From the NCBI GenBank assembly GCA_002869365.1, contig PKTA01000036.1, forward strand, positions 1-63,044: 63,044 bases of DNA. The letters run 5' to 3'. This stretch comes from Marinilabiliales bacterium (lineage in GTDB: Bacteria > Bacteroidota > Bacteroidia > Bacteroidales > F082). Position 1 is the first letter of the stretch. Every line of letters starts with the position of its first letter. Shown one piece after another: positions 27,037 through 36,312 of this stretch. The notes below the pieces were generated by a model. That model ran no database searches. It had not been told where the DNA came from and saw only the letters and a program-made list of their open reading frames with translations. Position numbers and translations under genes: made by a program.

Positions 27037-28311
27037 ATGGAAATAAAGAAAAGATTCATGAAGAAATACATATTTATGCTAACAGTTTCTGTTTTGATTG
27101 GAACAGGGCTGATGGCTCAGCCAGGATATCAAACAGTAACAATTTTACTACAAAACTATGAGAACTATTCCAACCTGAGTAAAGGTGGAACTTTTTCAGA
27201 AAACAATAAAAATAACTATGTCGACTTATTCTCTTCTCAAAATGTTGAAGTAAGTAGTTTGGGTATTGAGGTAAATGCTCCAAAACAAGTTTCCCTTTAT
27301 AAATTTGTGGATATGGTAAAAAATAACTTTGATGAGGAAAGCGATATTAATGTGGTGCTGTCAAAAATAAAAGTGAAAAATCCTTCAAAAGTATCAGACA
27401 ATAGATATAACTATACGGTAACAGCAACTCAAAGTTTAACTGCCTTTAAGAAAGATGGTAGCGATTTTACTTCCCTGGAGAGAGTTACATTTGAAGTTGA
27501 TTATATCGTTAGTGCAAATACTGCCAAAATCGTGTCGATGGAAATTATCGAGGCTAAAAAAGGTCTCTATATGGATGCTCATGTTATTGGAGCACTTACA
27601 TCCATTAAAGGTAGTTTGGTAAGTAGTGCTTCCGGAACTCTGGAGTCAAAATCTAAGTTTGGACTGGGCTATGGCATTAATCTCGACTATATGATAACTG
27701 AAAATTTTGGTATCACATCAGGACTTACTCTAATGTCATATTCAACTTCGTATACTTTATCGACTTTTAATCAGGGTGCATACAGAACAGTAGATATTGA
27801 TGGTGATGAGTATGATTTACTTGCAACAGGCTCAAACCTGGCCAATGATGTAAAACTTAACTATATGGAAATTCCCATAGGTGTGGTTATGAAATTTGGA
27901 GGATTTTTTACCAGAATAGGTGCAAAATATGGTATTGCCGGATCTTCTTCTTCCTCATTTACAGATGGAACTCTAACAACATCAGGGTATTATCCTAAAT
28001 ATAGTGTAACACTTTATGATATTCCTGAGTACGGTTTTGATACTTATGACTTGAGTGGTGAAGAAGGAACAGTAGATCATAAATCGGTATTAAACGGTTT
28101 CCTACAATTGGGCTTTAATGCAGCAATTTCACAAAAAGTCGGAATTACTTTCATGGCGTTTTATGAAACTTCTTTTTCTGCAGTTCATGAATCTTCAAAT
28201 GCAAATATTGCAGCAGGAAATGGTGAGTATACAAGTGTATTAAATTTAGTGGATTCTCCAAAAAGTACTGCATATGGACTGGAAATAGGCTTAAGATTTA
28301 AGTTGTTCTAA
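27037..28311 (+). CDS. Predicted outer-membrane beta-barrel protein
   Basis: The 424-residue product has a signal peptide (cleaved around MAQPG); ATG 27058 (MKKYIFML) is an equally good start. The N-terminal half is a soluble-looking domain. The second half has alternating beta-strand patterns typical of a small outer-membrane barrel (KFGLGYGINLDYMITENFGI, YMEIPIGVVMKFG) and ends in ...LRFKLF with a terminal Phe, the BAM recognition pattern. It resembles the PorT/OmpA-like outer-membrane proteins of Bacteroidota without a firm match. It is 16 nt after the T9SS cargo gene and 12 nt before the NlpC/P60 gene. Confidence 0.7.
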   Translation: MEIKKRFMKKYIFMLTVSVLIGTGLMAQPGYQTVTILLQNYENYSNLSKGGTFSENNKNNYVDLFSSQNVEVSSLGIEVNAPKQVSLYKFVDMVKNNFDEESDINVVLSKIKVKNPSKVSDNRYNYTVTATQSLTAFKKDGSDFTSLERVTFEVDYIVSANTAKIVSMEIIEAKKGLYMDAHVIGALTSIKGSLVSSASGTLESKSKFGLGYGINLDYMITENFGITSGLTLMSYSTSYTLSTFNQGAYRTVDIDGDEYDLLATGSNLANDVKLNYMEIPIGVVMKFGGFFTRIGAKYGIAGSSSSSFTDGTLTTSGYYPKYSVTLYDIPEYGFDTYDLSGEEGTVDHKSVLNGFLQLGFNAAISQKVGITFMAFYETSFSAVHESSNANIAAGNGEYTSVLNLVDSPKSTAYGLEIGLRFKLF

Positions 28312-28323
28312 TTATTGCATTTT

Positions 28324-29247
28324 ATGAAAATAAAGTTTGTGATAATATTATTGTTGCTTATTGGTAATCTGCCGTTGATGGCCGATAAAGATAAGTCGAT
28401 TGATAAAAAACTTACTAAACTTTATAATAAAGAAAAGTATGAAAAATGTTTGAAAAAAGCTGTTTCATATAATAAGAAATATCCACGAAGTTATGTTCCT
28501 GAGTATTATATGTCGAGAGTTCATTATATATTCTACTCTGAAAAGGAAAATAGTTTAACTAAAAGTTTCATAAATTTAAGGAATGCAATCAGGTATTCGA
28601 ACCGACTACCTGATTCTTCCTTTTTAATGTGGAAAGATAGCCTGAAATATAGTTTAAGAGATTTTATTTATAATAATAATGATACTCTTAAAACAAATAA
28701 ATCAATTAAAAATGCCTTAAACTTTTATGTTGAAAATTATTCTGATACATTAGACATATTCTATGCCTATTACCCAAAACTTGAACGTATTATTGTCAAT
28801 AATAATTTTGAAAACTTATCTACAATTGATTCTTTGAGATATTGTTTAATATCAATTGCTGAAAAGCAGGAAGGAATTGTTTATAGATTTGCCGGTGAAA
28901 AGCCTGAAACAGGTTTCGATTGCTCGGGATTTACCAAATACGTGTATTCTGGAATAGGTGTGGAACTTCCTCATAATGCACAAAAGCAAAGTGATATTAA
29001 AGCCCGCAATATTGAACTATCAGATGCTCAACCGGGAGATTTAATATTTTTTGGATCAAAGTATGATGATAAACATTACACCCAGCATGCTGGAATTATT
29101 TATTCCATAAAGGAAGATGAAGTTAAGGTAATTCATTGTGTCTCAGGAGGTGTTAGTATTGATGGTAACAATTCCAGTTGGTCAAATTACTGGAAAGATA
29201 AAGTGTTGTTTGTTAAGCCATTAAGTTCTTTTATCAAGGATAATTAA
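28324..29247 (+). CDS. Secreted NlpC/P60 cysteine peptidase
   Basis: I use ATG 28324, which opens a signal peptide (MKIKFVIILLLLIGNLPLMA); a TTG 9 nt upstream is in frame. The 307-residue product has a helical N-terminal region of ~170 residues. The NlpC/P60 domain covers the rest: Cys in FDCSGF, His in QHAGII and a third polar residue, His in VIHCVS. Such enzymes cut peptidoglycan stem peptides. It is the last gene of the FHA/kinase run. A cell-wall hydrolase at the end suggests envelope remodelling as an output, which is inference. Confidence 0.88.
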   Translation: MKIKFVIILLLLIGNLPLMADKDKSIDKKLTKLYNKEKYEKCLKKAVSYNKKYPRSYVPEYYMSRVHYIFYSEKENSLTKSFINLRNAIRYSNRLPDSSFLMWKDSLKYSLRDFIYNNNDTLKTNKSIKNALNFYVENYSDTLDIFYAYYPKLERIIVNNNFENLSTIDSLRYCLISIAEKQEGIVYRFAGEKPETGFDCSGFTKYVYSGIGVELPHNAQKQSDIKARNIELSDAQPGDLIFFGSKYDDKHYTQHAGIIYSIKEDEVKVIHCVSGGVSIDGNNSSWSNYWKDKVLFVKPLSSFIKDN

Positions 29248-29441
29248 ACTTTATCATATTACTCATCAGTTAAAACTGAGAATTATTATTTTCTTAAATT
29301 AAGATTGATAGTTTTATTAAGTTTGCTGAAATTTTAATGTAAATATTTCGTTATTTGTTATAAACCTTTTGAGATTTTATTTGTCATTAATTAATGGAAA
29401 GGTTTTTGTTAAAATTAAACTTAAGAAATATATTTCACAGG

Positions 29442-30275
29442 ATGAAGAAAATCAGCAACTATATAATATTTATTGTCTTAATTTCTTTCTTTAGTTCATG
29501 CAGTCCCCAAACAAAGTTAGCAAGAGAATTTGTGAATAAGTCAAATTCATATAGTGTAATGCTTATTCAGCCCGAGTTCATTTATAAAAAGAATTTAAAT
29601 ACAAATATTGTTGACTCTTTAGGTATTACGGATGTAAAATTGAGAGATTCCATATTATGGGAACAATCGGATTTTATTAAAAAAATTGATGATTCATTGC
29701 TTATTGCAAACTATTCTTTGGGCTTTATAACCGAACTTAAAAACTATAATATTAAAGTTTATGATGAAAATGAGTCTGCAAAATTTCTTTCCCTGGATTC
29801 AAATGCCTGGATGGTGAATATTGCCCAAATACAAGTTGAAGAAGAGAAGTATGAGTATCGAGATGAAACCGAATATTATTCTTATATCTATTATCACGAT
29901 CATATACTAAATGCCGTTAATATTAATTCATGGTTTGAAGTAAGTATGATTAACTCCAATGATCAAAAGCCTAACGTTTATTAAGCAACTAATACCATTA
30001 CCGATGAGTTGGAATCCTCATACGACTTCGATATCTTCAACGATAAGGTAAGTTATATTTATGATATCGATTCACTGAATTTGAGTAAGATATACGAATA
30101 TTCGTATTTGTTAGGGCGCATTTATGCAACCTATACTTTCGATTTTATTATGAACGATTATGTAAATAAACATTTGGGATACCCAATTAAAAAGGAAGAA
30201 CTCCTCAGGTATATTCCAATTTCACGTACATTAATTCCTGCAGGAGAAAACCGCTTTATTTCTTTGGATGAATAA
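29442..30275 (+). pseudogene. Lipoprotein gene interrupted by an in-frame TAA
   Basis: The start is ATG 29442 (MKKISNYIIFIVLISFFSSC), which gives a lipobox ending at Cys20; upstream in-frame ATG 29394 would bury this signal. The frame ends at a TAA (29982-29984) after PNVY and then continues for 97 codons (ATNTITDELESSYDFDIF... LIPAGENRFISLDE) to a TAA at 30273-30275. Both parts look like normal coding sequence, giving 277 residues if whole. No family was recognised. It is 195 nt behind the NlpC/P60 gene and probably outside the operon. Confidence 0.75.
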
Positions 30276-30276
30276 A

Positions 30277-30795
30277 TTAAATTTTATCCATGTGGCTTTC
30301 TACGGTTAGCAAAAGTTTATCAACATCAGGAGATATAGCATCAAAAATTATGTTAGCTTTATTATAATACTGCTCCCTTTCTGCAAGTAATTTTTCAACG
30401 TCACTTTTAATCTCATCATGACTTTTGCCTTTTATTAATGGCCGTGGTCGAATTGCATTTTCCAATCTGTTTATTAATGCCTCAGTCGGCATTCTGAGGT
30501 AGATACTCGTTCCGTAACTATTTATATCATCAATGGCATCACGGTAACAAGGAGTGCCACCACCTGTAGAAATTATAGTCTTTTCATAAGAAAAGGTATC
30601 GTATAATAGTTTGTTTTCCAATTCGCGAAATAGTTTTTCACCGTATTTTTCGAAAAATGCATTTATGGAAACTTTGTATTTATTTTCAAATAGTTCATCA
30701 ATATCAACAAAATTATAATTGAGTTTGTTGGCAAGTTTTTTACCAATTGTGCTTTTACCAACTCCCATAAATCCTATTAAGTATATTCTATTCAT
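30277..30795 (-). CDS. aroK: Shikimate kinase
   Basis: The 172-residue protein matches AroK in full. It has the Walker A GFMGVGKST (residues 8-16), the shikimate-binding DIDELFE near residue 32, an FRELE motif (FFEKYGEKLFRELE) and the substrate-binding GGG (STGGGTP, ~77-83), then RPRPLI with the lid arginines near residue 116. It phosphorylates shikimate with ATP in the chorismate pathway. It converges with the broken lipoprotein gene, with stops 1 nt apart, and is 19 nt downstream of the VWA gene on the same strand. Confidence 0.95.
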   Translation of the reverse strand: MNRIYLIGFMGVGKSTIGKKLANKLNYNFVDIDELFENKYKVSINAFFEKYGEKLFRELENKLLYDTFSYEKTIISTGGGTPCYRDAIDDINSYGTSIYLRMPTEALINRLENAIRPRPLIKGKSHDEIKSDVEKLLAEREQYYNKANIIFDAISPDVDKLLLTVESHMDKI

Positions 30796-30814
30796 TTTAT
30801 GTTGGTAAATAGTT

Positions 30815-32188
30815 TTATAAATTTATTTTCTTTGTTTTAGATGAAACAATTTCAAAATCAATACTTTGTGTAAATACTGATTGATTACTATAAAGCGGTC
30901 TGTAAACCAGTCTGTAAAATCCGGGTTGTAAATATATTGATTCTGACCTCGATGAATTTTCATTTATATCCAAAAGTCTTATTTGACGATCGTTAACTAA
31001 TTGATAGATAAAACCATAAATTCTGATATTTTTATAAATATTCAATATCCCGGGGCTGTCGATTTGTATTTTAGTAGTTTTATCTGCCTCTATATTTACA
31101 CTGCCCAGTTTAATTATTGGAAGACATAAAACATCAATATTATAATTACCGTTCAGATATTTTCTTTCTTCCGATAATTGCTGAACATTAATAATTTTAT
31201 TGTCAAGTGTTTTAACAATTACTGATGGCATAAATTCAGCAGGTGTATTACCCTTTAATTCCACCTTTAATTTTCCCCTTTCGCAGTCAGCATAAACAAT
31301 ATTATGTTTTCCTTCAGTGAGAGTAACATTGCTAATTTCTAATTTAGGATTTGTACTCAAAGTAATTTTATAATCTAAAAGCGGGTCTACCACAAGGGTG
31401 TCGGGTAGTCCTTTTTCATTAAGAGTATGAATGAAGTTATACTTTATTTTACCGCTGGCAATGTCGGTAAAAGCAATATTAATATTGCTTTCTGTTGGCT
31501 TACCATTTTTGTCCAATAGGTTAACTTGTAAAGTGGTTTTGCTGAGAACCTTGGTAATTATTACATTAATTGTTTTTTGAAAACTATCAATATCGGGTGC
31601 GTTAAAATAAGTTCCGGCACAGTCGAAAACACTTGAATTATCTCTGCCAATGCCAATAATAAAAGGTTTAATAGCTATTCCTTTTCTTTGTAATTCGGCG
31701 GAAACCTCACAGATGTCTCCATCACATTCTTCAATCCCATCACTAATAAGTATGATAATGTTACGGCAATTTGCGCAATCAGTAAAGTCGGAAACAGACC
31801 TCTCCAGTGATAAAGCGATGGGTGAAGTTCCTCTTGGTTTTATATATTTTAACCTCTCTTTTATTCTATTAAAATTATTTGGAGCAAAAGGAACTTCCAG
31901 TTTAGTATCGTTACAATTTTGTGGTGGATAATTTCTTTGATGGCCATAAACTCTCAGTGCAACTTGAAGATTTTCAGTGTGTTTGAGGCTATCAAGTACA
32001 TTCGATAATATACGGCTGGCAATTAAAAACTTCTCTTCACCCTGCCAATCGCCACTCATACTTTTAGAAGCATCCAGGATAAATAAAATTCTGGTAGTTT
32101 TCACCACTTCCTGTTGCTGCGCAAAAGTAAAGGATCCTAATAATAAAAATGATAAAAATAAAGTGATATTTCTAAATGCTAATTTCAA
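30815..32188 (-). CDS. Secreted von Willebrand factor A domain protein
   Basis: The 457-residue protein has a signal peptide (FLSFLLLGSFTFAQ) and a VWA domain (residues ~30-215) with the metal site DxSxS (DASKSMSG), a Thr in RGTSPIALS and an Asp in LISDGIEECDGD. These give an intact MIDAS. The C-terminal half has beta-sandwich repeats (KTTLQVNLLDKNGKPTESN and others) typical of cell-surface binding proteins. No sorting domain is visible, so it is probably periplasmic. It may bind a protein partner; no partner is encoded nearby except the unrelated aroK. Confidence 0.8.
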   Translation of the reverse strand: MKLAFRNITLFLSFLLLGSFTFAQQQEVVKTTRILFILDASKSMSGDWQGEEKFLIASRILSNVLDSLKHTENLQVALRVYGHQRNYPPQNCNDTKLEVPFAPNNFNRIKERLKYIKPRGTSPIALSLERSVSDFTDCANCRNIIILISDGIEECDGDICEVSAELQRKGIAIKPFIIGIGRDNSSVFDCAGTYFNAPDIDSFQKTINVIITKVLSKTTLQVNLLDKNGKPTESNINIAFTDIASGKIKYNFIHTLNEKGLPDTLVVDPLLDYKITLSTNPKLEISNVTLTEGKHNIVYADCERGKLKVELKGNTPAEFMPSVIVKTLDNKIINVQQLSEERKYLNGNYNIDVLCLPIIKLGSVNIEADKTTKIQIDSPGILNIYKNIRIYGFIYQLVNDRQIRLLDINENSSRSESIYLQPGFYRLVYRPLYSNQSVFTQSIDFEIVSSKTKKINL

Positions 32189-32495
32189 AATGTAATGTTT
32201 GTGATTGTCTAAAATATCTGTGTTTATTTGTGTTATTACACATTGTAAAAATAATATTTAATTAGTAATTTCTGGATTAATATACATTTAATGTACAAAT
32301 GAAAAAATAAATGCATCATACATAAGTATTTATATAATCGAGGATAAATATTAATCTTATGAATTTCTTATCCAATAATTGTAACTCAATAATAGGATGA
32401 TTGGTCTGTTACATTTATGTAAAAATTACAAAAATAAACCTCCATTTTGCCTATATTCGTGCTCTTAAAATTTTTGAGAACTACACTTTATTTAA
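32189..32495. other. 307-bp AT-rich intergenic region with promoters
   Basis: This gap separates the divergent VWA and GH3 genes. The plus-strand side has a good -7 box at 32452-32459 (TATATTCG). The rest is AT-rich with no conserved ORF, tRNA or clear inverted repeat that I could find. Confidence 0.5.
32452..32459 (+). promoter_or_regulatory. -7 box (TATATTCG) upstream of the GH3-beta-lactamase gene
   Basis: TATATTCG is one base from TAnnTTTG and lies 36 nt before ATG 32496. No good -33 TTTG is evident. Confidence 0.4.
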
Positions 32496-35438
32496 ATGAA
32501 ATATAAAATAATTCTAAAATCAAAGTATTTTCTTAATATAGTGATATTCAGTATTATACTGATAATGTCATCCTCATTAAAAGCCCAGTTATATAACGAC
32601 TTTGATAATGCTCAAACTAAATATTGGGTTGATTCAGTGTATAATTCTCTTACTTTGGAAGAAAAAATAGGTCAATTAATATTTGTCAGGGCCAACCATT
32701 CTGGATCGGCCTATATAAATGAGGTGGATAATTATATAAAGGATTATGATATTGGAGGTATAGTTTTCTTCCGGGCCGACCCGATTTCTCAGGCATTAAA
32801 AACAAATTATTGGAATTCAATGGCCAAAACACCCTTGATGATTGCTATGGATGCAGAGTGGGGTATAGGAATGCGTTTAAGTAATACAGTGAAATATCCT
32901 TTGCAAATGGCATTGGGCGCTACCACCGACGATAGTTTGATTTATAAAATGGGGTTTCAAATTGCTATGCAATGTAAACGCATGGGAATTCAAATGAACT
33001 ATGCACCTGTTGTTGATGTAAATTCAAATTCGGCAAATCCGGTAATTGGAATGCGTTCCTTTGGTGAAAACCCAAATACCGTTGCCATAAAAGCAAGTAA
33101 CTATATGAAAGGTCTTCAGGATGGTGGTGTTATTGCATGTGCAAAACATTTTCCGGGTCATGGAGATACTAAAAGTGATTCTCATTTAACATTACCCCTG
33201 GTAAAAGCCAAAAAAAGGGACCTGCGGAGTACAGAATTTGTTCCATTTGAATATCTGATAGACGAAGGTGTAGCTTCGATTATGACAGCGCATTTATCAG
33301 TTCCTGCTCTAGATAATAATAAAAAACGGCCCACTTCTTTATCATATAAAGTTGTTAGTAAACTTCTAAAAAGTAAAATGGGTTTTGAAGGATTAATTAT
33401 CACCGACGGCCTTGATATGAAAGGTGTTACAAAGTATTATGAAAAAGGTGAAGTTGCAAAAGAAGCCTTTATGGCAGGTAATGATATCTTGTTAATACCC
33501 GACGATGTAAAGGCATCAGTAGAATCGATAAAAGCATTAGTAGCCAACAAACCTGATTATATGCAGCGAGTTGATGAAAGTTGCAAGAAAATATTGAAAT
33601 ACAAATACTTAAGTGGTGCTTATAAAAGAAATCCTGTTGATACCAATAATTTGATTAACGAACTTAATAATGAAGATTATTGGAAACTAAGCGAGGAATT
33701 GGGAACAAATGCAATAACTATTTTAAGAAATGAAAATAATATAATCCCCATAAGTTTTCCTGATACCTTAAAAACTGCTGTAGTGGTAATTGGTTATAAG
33801 AACACCGAATTTGAGAAAACAATTTCTTCATTTATGGATGTTGATATCTATTATCTGAATCATAATTCTGATATTTCTGAAAAACAAAATATTATAACTG
33901 AAATTGAAGATGCTAATCTTGTTATTGTGGCTCTTACAAATACAAATATTTCTGCCAGTAAGCAATTTGGCATTAGCGATTCGGATATACAATTTATCAA
34001 TAATATTTCACTCAGAAAAAAAACAATATTAAATGTTTTTGCAAGTCCGTATGCGCTTAATTTCTTTCCGGATATTAAAAACTTTGAAGCACTAATTGTT
34101 TCGTATCAGGATAAAGAATACCTGATGAAGAAGACGGCAGAAATACTACTGGGTATGTCAGGAGCTAATGGCATTTTGCCGGTTTCAGCAGGAGGTTTTA
34201 AGGTTGGACATGGCATAAAAACTAGTAAAACAAGACTTACATATAAAAGCCCGAAAGAACTGAATGTTAATGATTTAGTATTGAAGAAGGTTGATTCTGT
34301 AGCAATGAACGGTATTGAAATTGGCGCTTTTCCGGGTTGTCAGATTCTTGCAATAAAAGATGGCTATATTTTTTACGATAAGTGTTTTGGATATCATACT
34401 TATGATAATAGTTTTCCGGTAAAACCGGATGATATTTATGATTTAGCCTCATTGACAAAAATTCTTGCCACTGTTCCTTCCATAATGAAAATTTATGGGG
34501 ATACAATAATAGATATTGAAGAACCGATTTCCAATTACCTTCTGTATTTAAAGAAAACAAATAAAAGGAACTTAACGATAAAAGAAATTCTTAGTCACCA
34601 GGCAGGGCTTGAAAGTTGGATACCATATTACAAAAATACTTTAAGTACCGATGCTTGGGATACAATGGTTTATCATTCGCGAATAAACGAACAATACCCT
34701 GTTAGAGTGGCTCAGTCGATGTATATTCATGAGTATTATGCAAATAAGATTTATGATCAAATAGCAAAATCGCCATTGGGCGAAAAGAAGTATCAGTATA
34801 GTGATTTAGGGTTTTATTTGTTTCGTCAATTAATTGAAATATCAACAAATTCAGCATTTAACAACTATGTATTAGAAGAGTTTTATACACCGCTGGGTTT
34901 AAAAAATATGAGGTTCAAACCACTTGATTTTTTTGATCGTGATAGAATTTGTCCTACTGAGAAAGACAAAACATTCAGGTATCAAACACTTCAGGGTGAT
35001 GTTCATGATCAGGGTGCCGCAATGCTAGGTGGTGTTTCAGGACATGCAGGTTTATTTTCAAACTCATATGACGTAGCTGTATTGATGCAAATGTTTCTCA
35101 ATGGAGGTTCTTATGGAGGAAGAAAATATCTCGATTCAAATGTTGTAAAGAAATTTACTTCCAGTCATTTTACGGATAATGATAATAGGAGAGGTCTTGG
35201 ATTTGATAAACCACTGCTGGAATACGAAGACCATGGGCCGAACTGCAAAAGTGCATCATCATTAAGTTTTGGCCATTCAGGCTTTACTGGTACTTATGCC
35301 TGGGCAGATCCTGAAAATGGTCTTATATACATTTTTCTTAGTAACAGAGTTTACCCTGATATGTATAATAATAAACTTGGAGAACTGGATATAAGAACCA
35401 ATATACATCAGTTATTTTATGATGCATTAGATCAATAA
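32496..35438 (+). CDS. Glycoside hydrolase family 3 fused to a serine beta-lactamase-like domain
   Basis: The 980-residue protein has an N-terminal signal/anchor segment and a GH3 domain (residues ~50-575) with KHFPGHGDT (NagZ-type His-Asp motif), a TDGLDM segment carrying the nucleophile Asp, and a C-terminal GH3 domain to about 575. The rest (~585-980) is a class C beta-lactamase/PBP-like domain: SLTK (Ser-x-x-Lys) in DLASLTKI, a YSD in place of YxN, and HSG in FGHSGFTG. Such fusions are known in Bacteroidota and are thought to work on peptidoglycan fragments. The predicted product is periplasmic or lipid-associated. It is followed by a 43-nt gap to the next gene. Confidence 0.9.
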   Translation: MKYKIILKSKYFLNIVIFSIILIMSSSLKAQLYNDFDNAQTKYWVDSVYNSLTLEEKIGQLIFVRANHSGSAYINEVDNYIKDYDIGGIVFFRADPISQALKTNYWNSMAKTPLMIAMDAEWGIGMRLSNTVKYPLQMALGATTDDSLIYKMGFQIAMQCKRMGIQMNYAPVVDVNSNSANPVIGMRSFGENPNTVAIKASNYMKGLQDGGVIACAKHFPGHGDTKSDSHLTLPLVKAKKRDLRSTEFVPFEYLIDEGVASIMTAHLSVPALDNNKKRPTSLSYKVVSKLLKSKMGFEGLIITDGLDMKGVTKYYEKGEVAKEAFMAGNDILLIPDDVKASVESIKALVANKPDYMQRVDESCKKILKYKYLSGAYKRNPVDTNNLINELNNEDYWKLSEELGTNAITILRNENNIIPISFPDTLKTAVVVIGYKNTEFEKTISSFMDVDIYYLNHNSDISEKQNIITEIEDANLVIVALTNTNISASKQFGISDSDIQFINNISLRKKTILNVFASPYALNFFPDIKNFEALIVSYQDKEYLMKKTAEILLGMSGANGILPVSAGGFKVGHGIKTSKTRLTYKSPKELNVNDLVLKKVDSVAMNGIEIGAFPGCQILAIKDGYIFYDKCFGYHTYDNSFPVKPDDIYDLASLTKILATVPSIMKIYGDTIIDIEEPISNYLLYLKKTNKRNLTIKEILSHQAGLESWIPYYKNTLSTDAWDTMVYHSRINEQYPVRVAQSMYIHEYYANKIYDQIAKSPLGEKKYQYSDLGFYLFRQLIEISTNSAFNNYVLEEFYTPLGLKNMRFKPLDFFDRDRICPTEKDKTFRYQTLQGDVHDQGAAMLGGVSGHAGLFSNSYDVAVLMQMFLNGGSYGGRKYLDSNVVKKFTSSHFTDNDNRRGLGFDKPLLEYEDHGPNCKSASSLSFGHSGFTGTYAWADPENGLIYIFLSNRVYPDMYNNKLGELDIRTNIHQLFYDALDQ

Positions 35439-35481
35439 AAATTTTGTTAATTTGCCACACCAAAATTATAATTTATAATAT

Positions 35482-36312
35482 ATGAAGAATAAAGCTAAGA
35501 ATACAGGATTATGGGTTTTAGCCGTTGTTTTAACCATGGTATTTGTAATTTATCAAAGGGCAACAGGGCCGACTTATCCAAAAAAAGGTTCTGTAGAAGT
35601 TGCCGGAAAAACTATCGATTTTAAATTATTAAGATCTTATGAGGTAGGCAATAATGCGCCAGTTGAAATTGATGTTGAAAATAAAGACGTTACAGGTGTT
35701 TTTACCTATAAACGATACAAAAGTTACGACGAATGGACAAGCGTTGAAATGAAAAGGGTAGGTGATAAACTTACCGCAGAAGTACCTATGCAACCTGCTG
35801 CAGGGAAAGTAACTTATAAAATAGATTTAAAAAATGGAGGAAAAACAGTAACTTTAACTGAAGAACCTATTATTTTAAGATATAAAGGAGTAGTCCCAAA
35901 ACCTGTCCTTTATCCTCATATATTTTTTATGTTTATCTCAATGTTATTTGGGCTTAGAGCCGGTATTGAAGCATTATTTAAAGGAGGAGATAGTAAATAC
36001 TATGTGGGAGTAACCTTATTCTGTTTGTTTATTGGTGGAATAATTTTAGGACCAATAGTGCAAAAGTATGCCTTCGATGCATACTGGACAGGCTGGCCAT
36101 TTGGGACAGACCTTACTGATAATAAAACAGCAGTTACGTTGATATTCTGGATTATTGCATATATCATGCTAATGAGAAATCGAAATCACATAACCATGGT
36201 TATTGTGGGAACTATTGTTATGATTGCAGTATATATTATTCCTCATTCTGCCTTTGGTTCTGAAATCGATCATACTAAAACAGAAAATGTAAAAACTGAA
36301 ATCTCCGAATGA
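35482..36312 (+). CDS. Conserved membrane protein with extracytoplasmic domain, family unnamed
   Basis: The 276-residue product has a first membrane segment (~9-27), a beta-rich soluble domain (KTIDFKLLRSYEVGNN to ~135) and four further membrane segments. I recognise it as a common Bacteroidota membrane protein that has no assigned role. It overlaps the rhomboid gene by 4 nt (ATGA), so the two are coupled and may act together. Confidence 0.65.
   Translation: MKNKAKNTGLWVLAVVLTMVFVIYQRATGPTYPKKGSVEVAGKTIDFKLLRSYEVGNNAPVEIDVENKDVTGVFTYKRYKSYDEWTSVEMKRVGDKLTAEVPMQPAAGKVTYKIDLKNGGKTVTLTEEPIILRYKGVVPKPVLYPHIFFMFISMLFGLRAGIEALFKGGDSKYYVGVTLFCLFIGGIILGPIVQKYAFDAYWTGWPFGTDLTDNKTAVTLIFWIIAYIMLMRNRNHITMVIVGTIVMIAVYIIPHSAFGSEIDHTKTENVKTEISE

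Noticed and set aside
16366-29247. Type VI secretion regulators (PpkA, PppA, Fha)
   Set aside because: Kinase, PP2C and FHA domains are shared with T6SS control modules, but no TssB, TssC, Hcp, VgrG, TssM or ClpV homologue is present, and the extra genes are envelope enzymes and barrels.
29266-29279. Hairpin TCAGTT-AA-AACTGA after the NlpC/P60 gene as terminator
   Set aside because: The stem is only 6 bp, with no strong T run, so it is too weak to call.
29394-29441. ATG 29394 as start of the lipoprotein gene
   Set aside because: The 16 extra residues hide a clean lipoprotein signal that starts at ATG 29442.
7259-30275. Alternative genetic code explaining the in-frame TGA and TAA codons
   Set aside because: TGA and TAA both end many intact genes here (for example mpl ends in TGA), and Trp is read from TGG. 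One TGA and two TAA in three genes do not fit a single reassignment.
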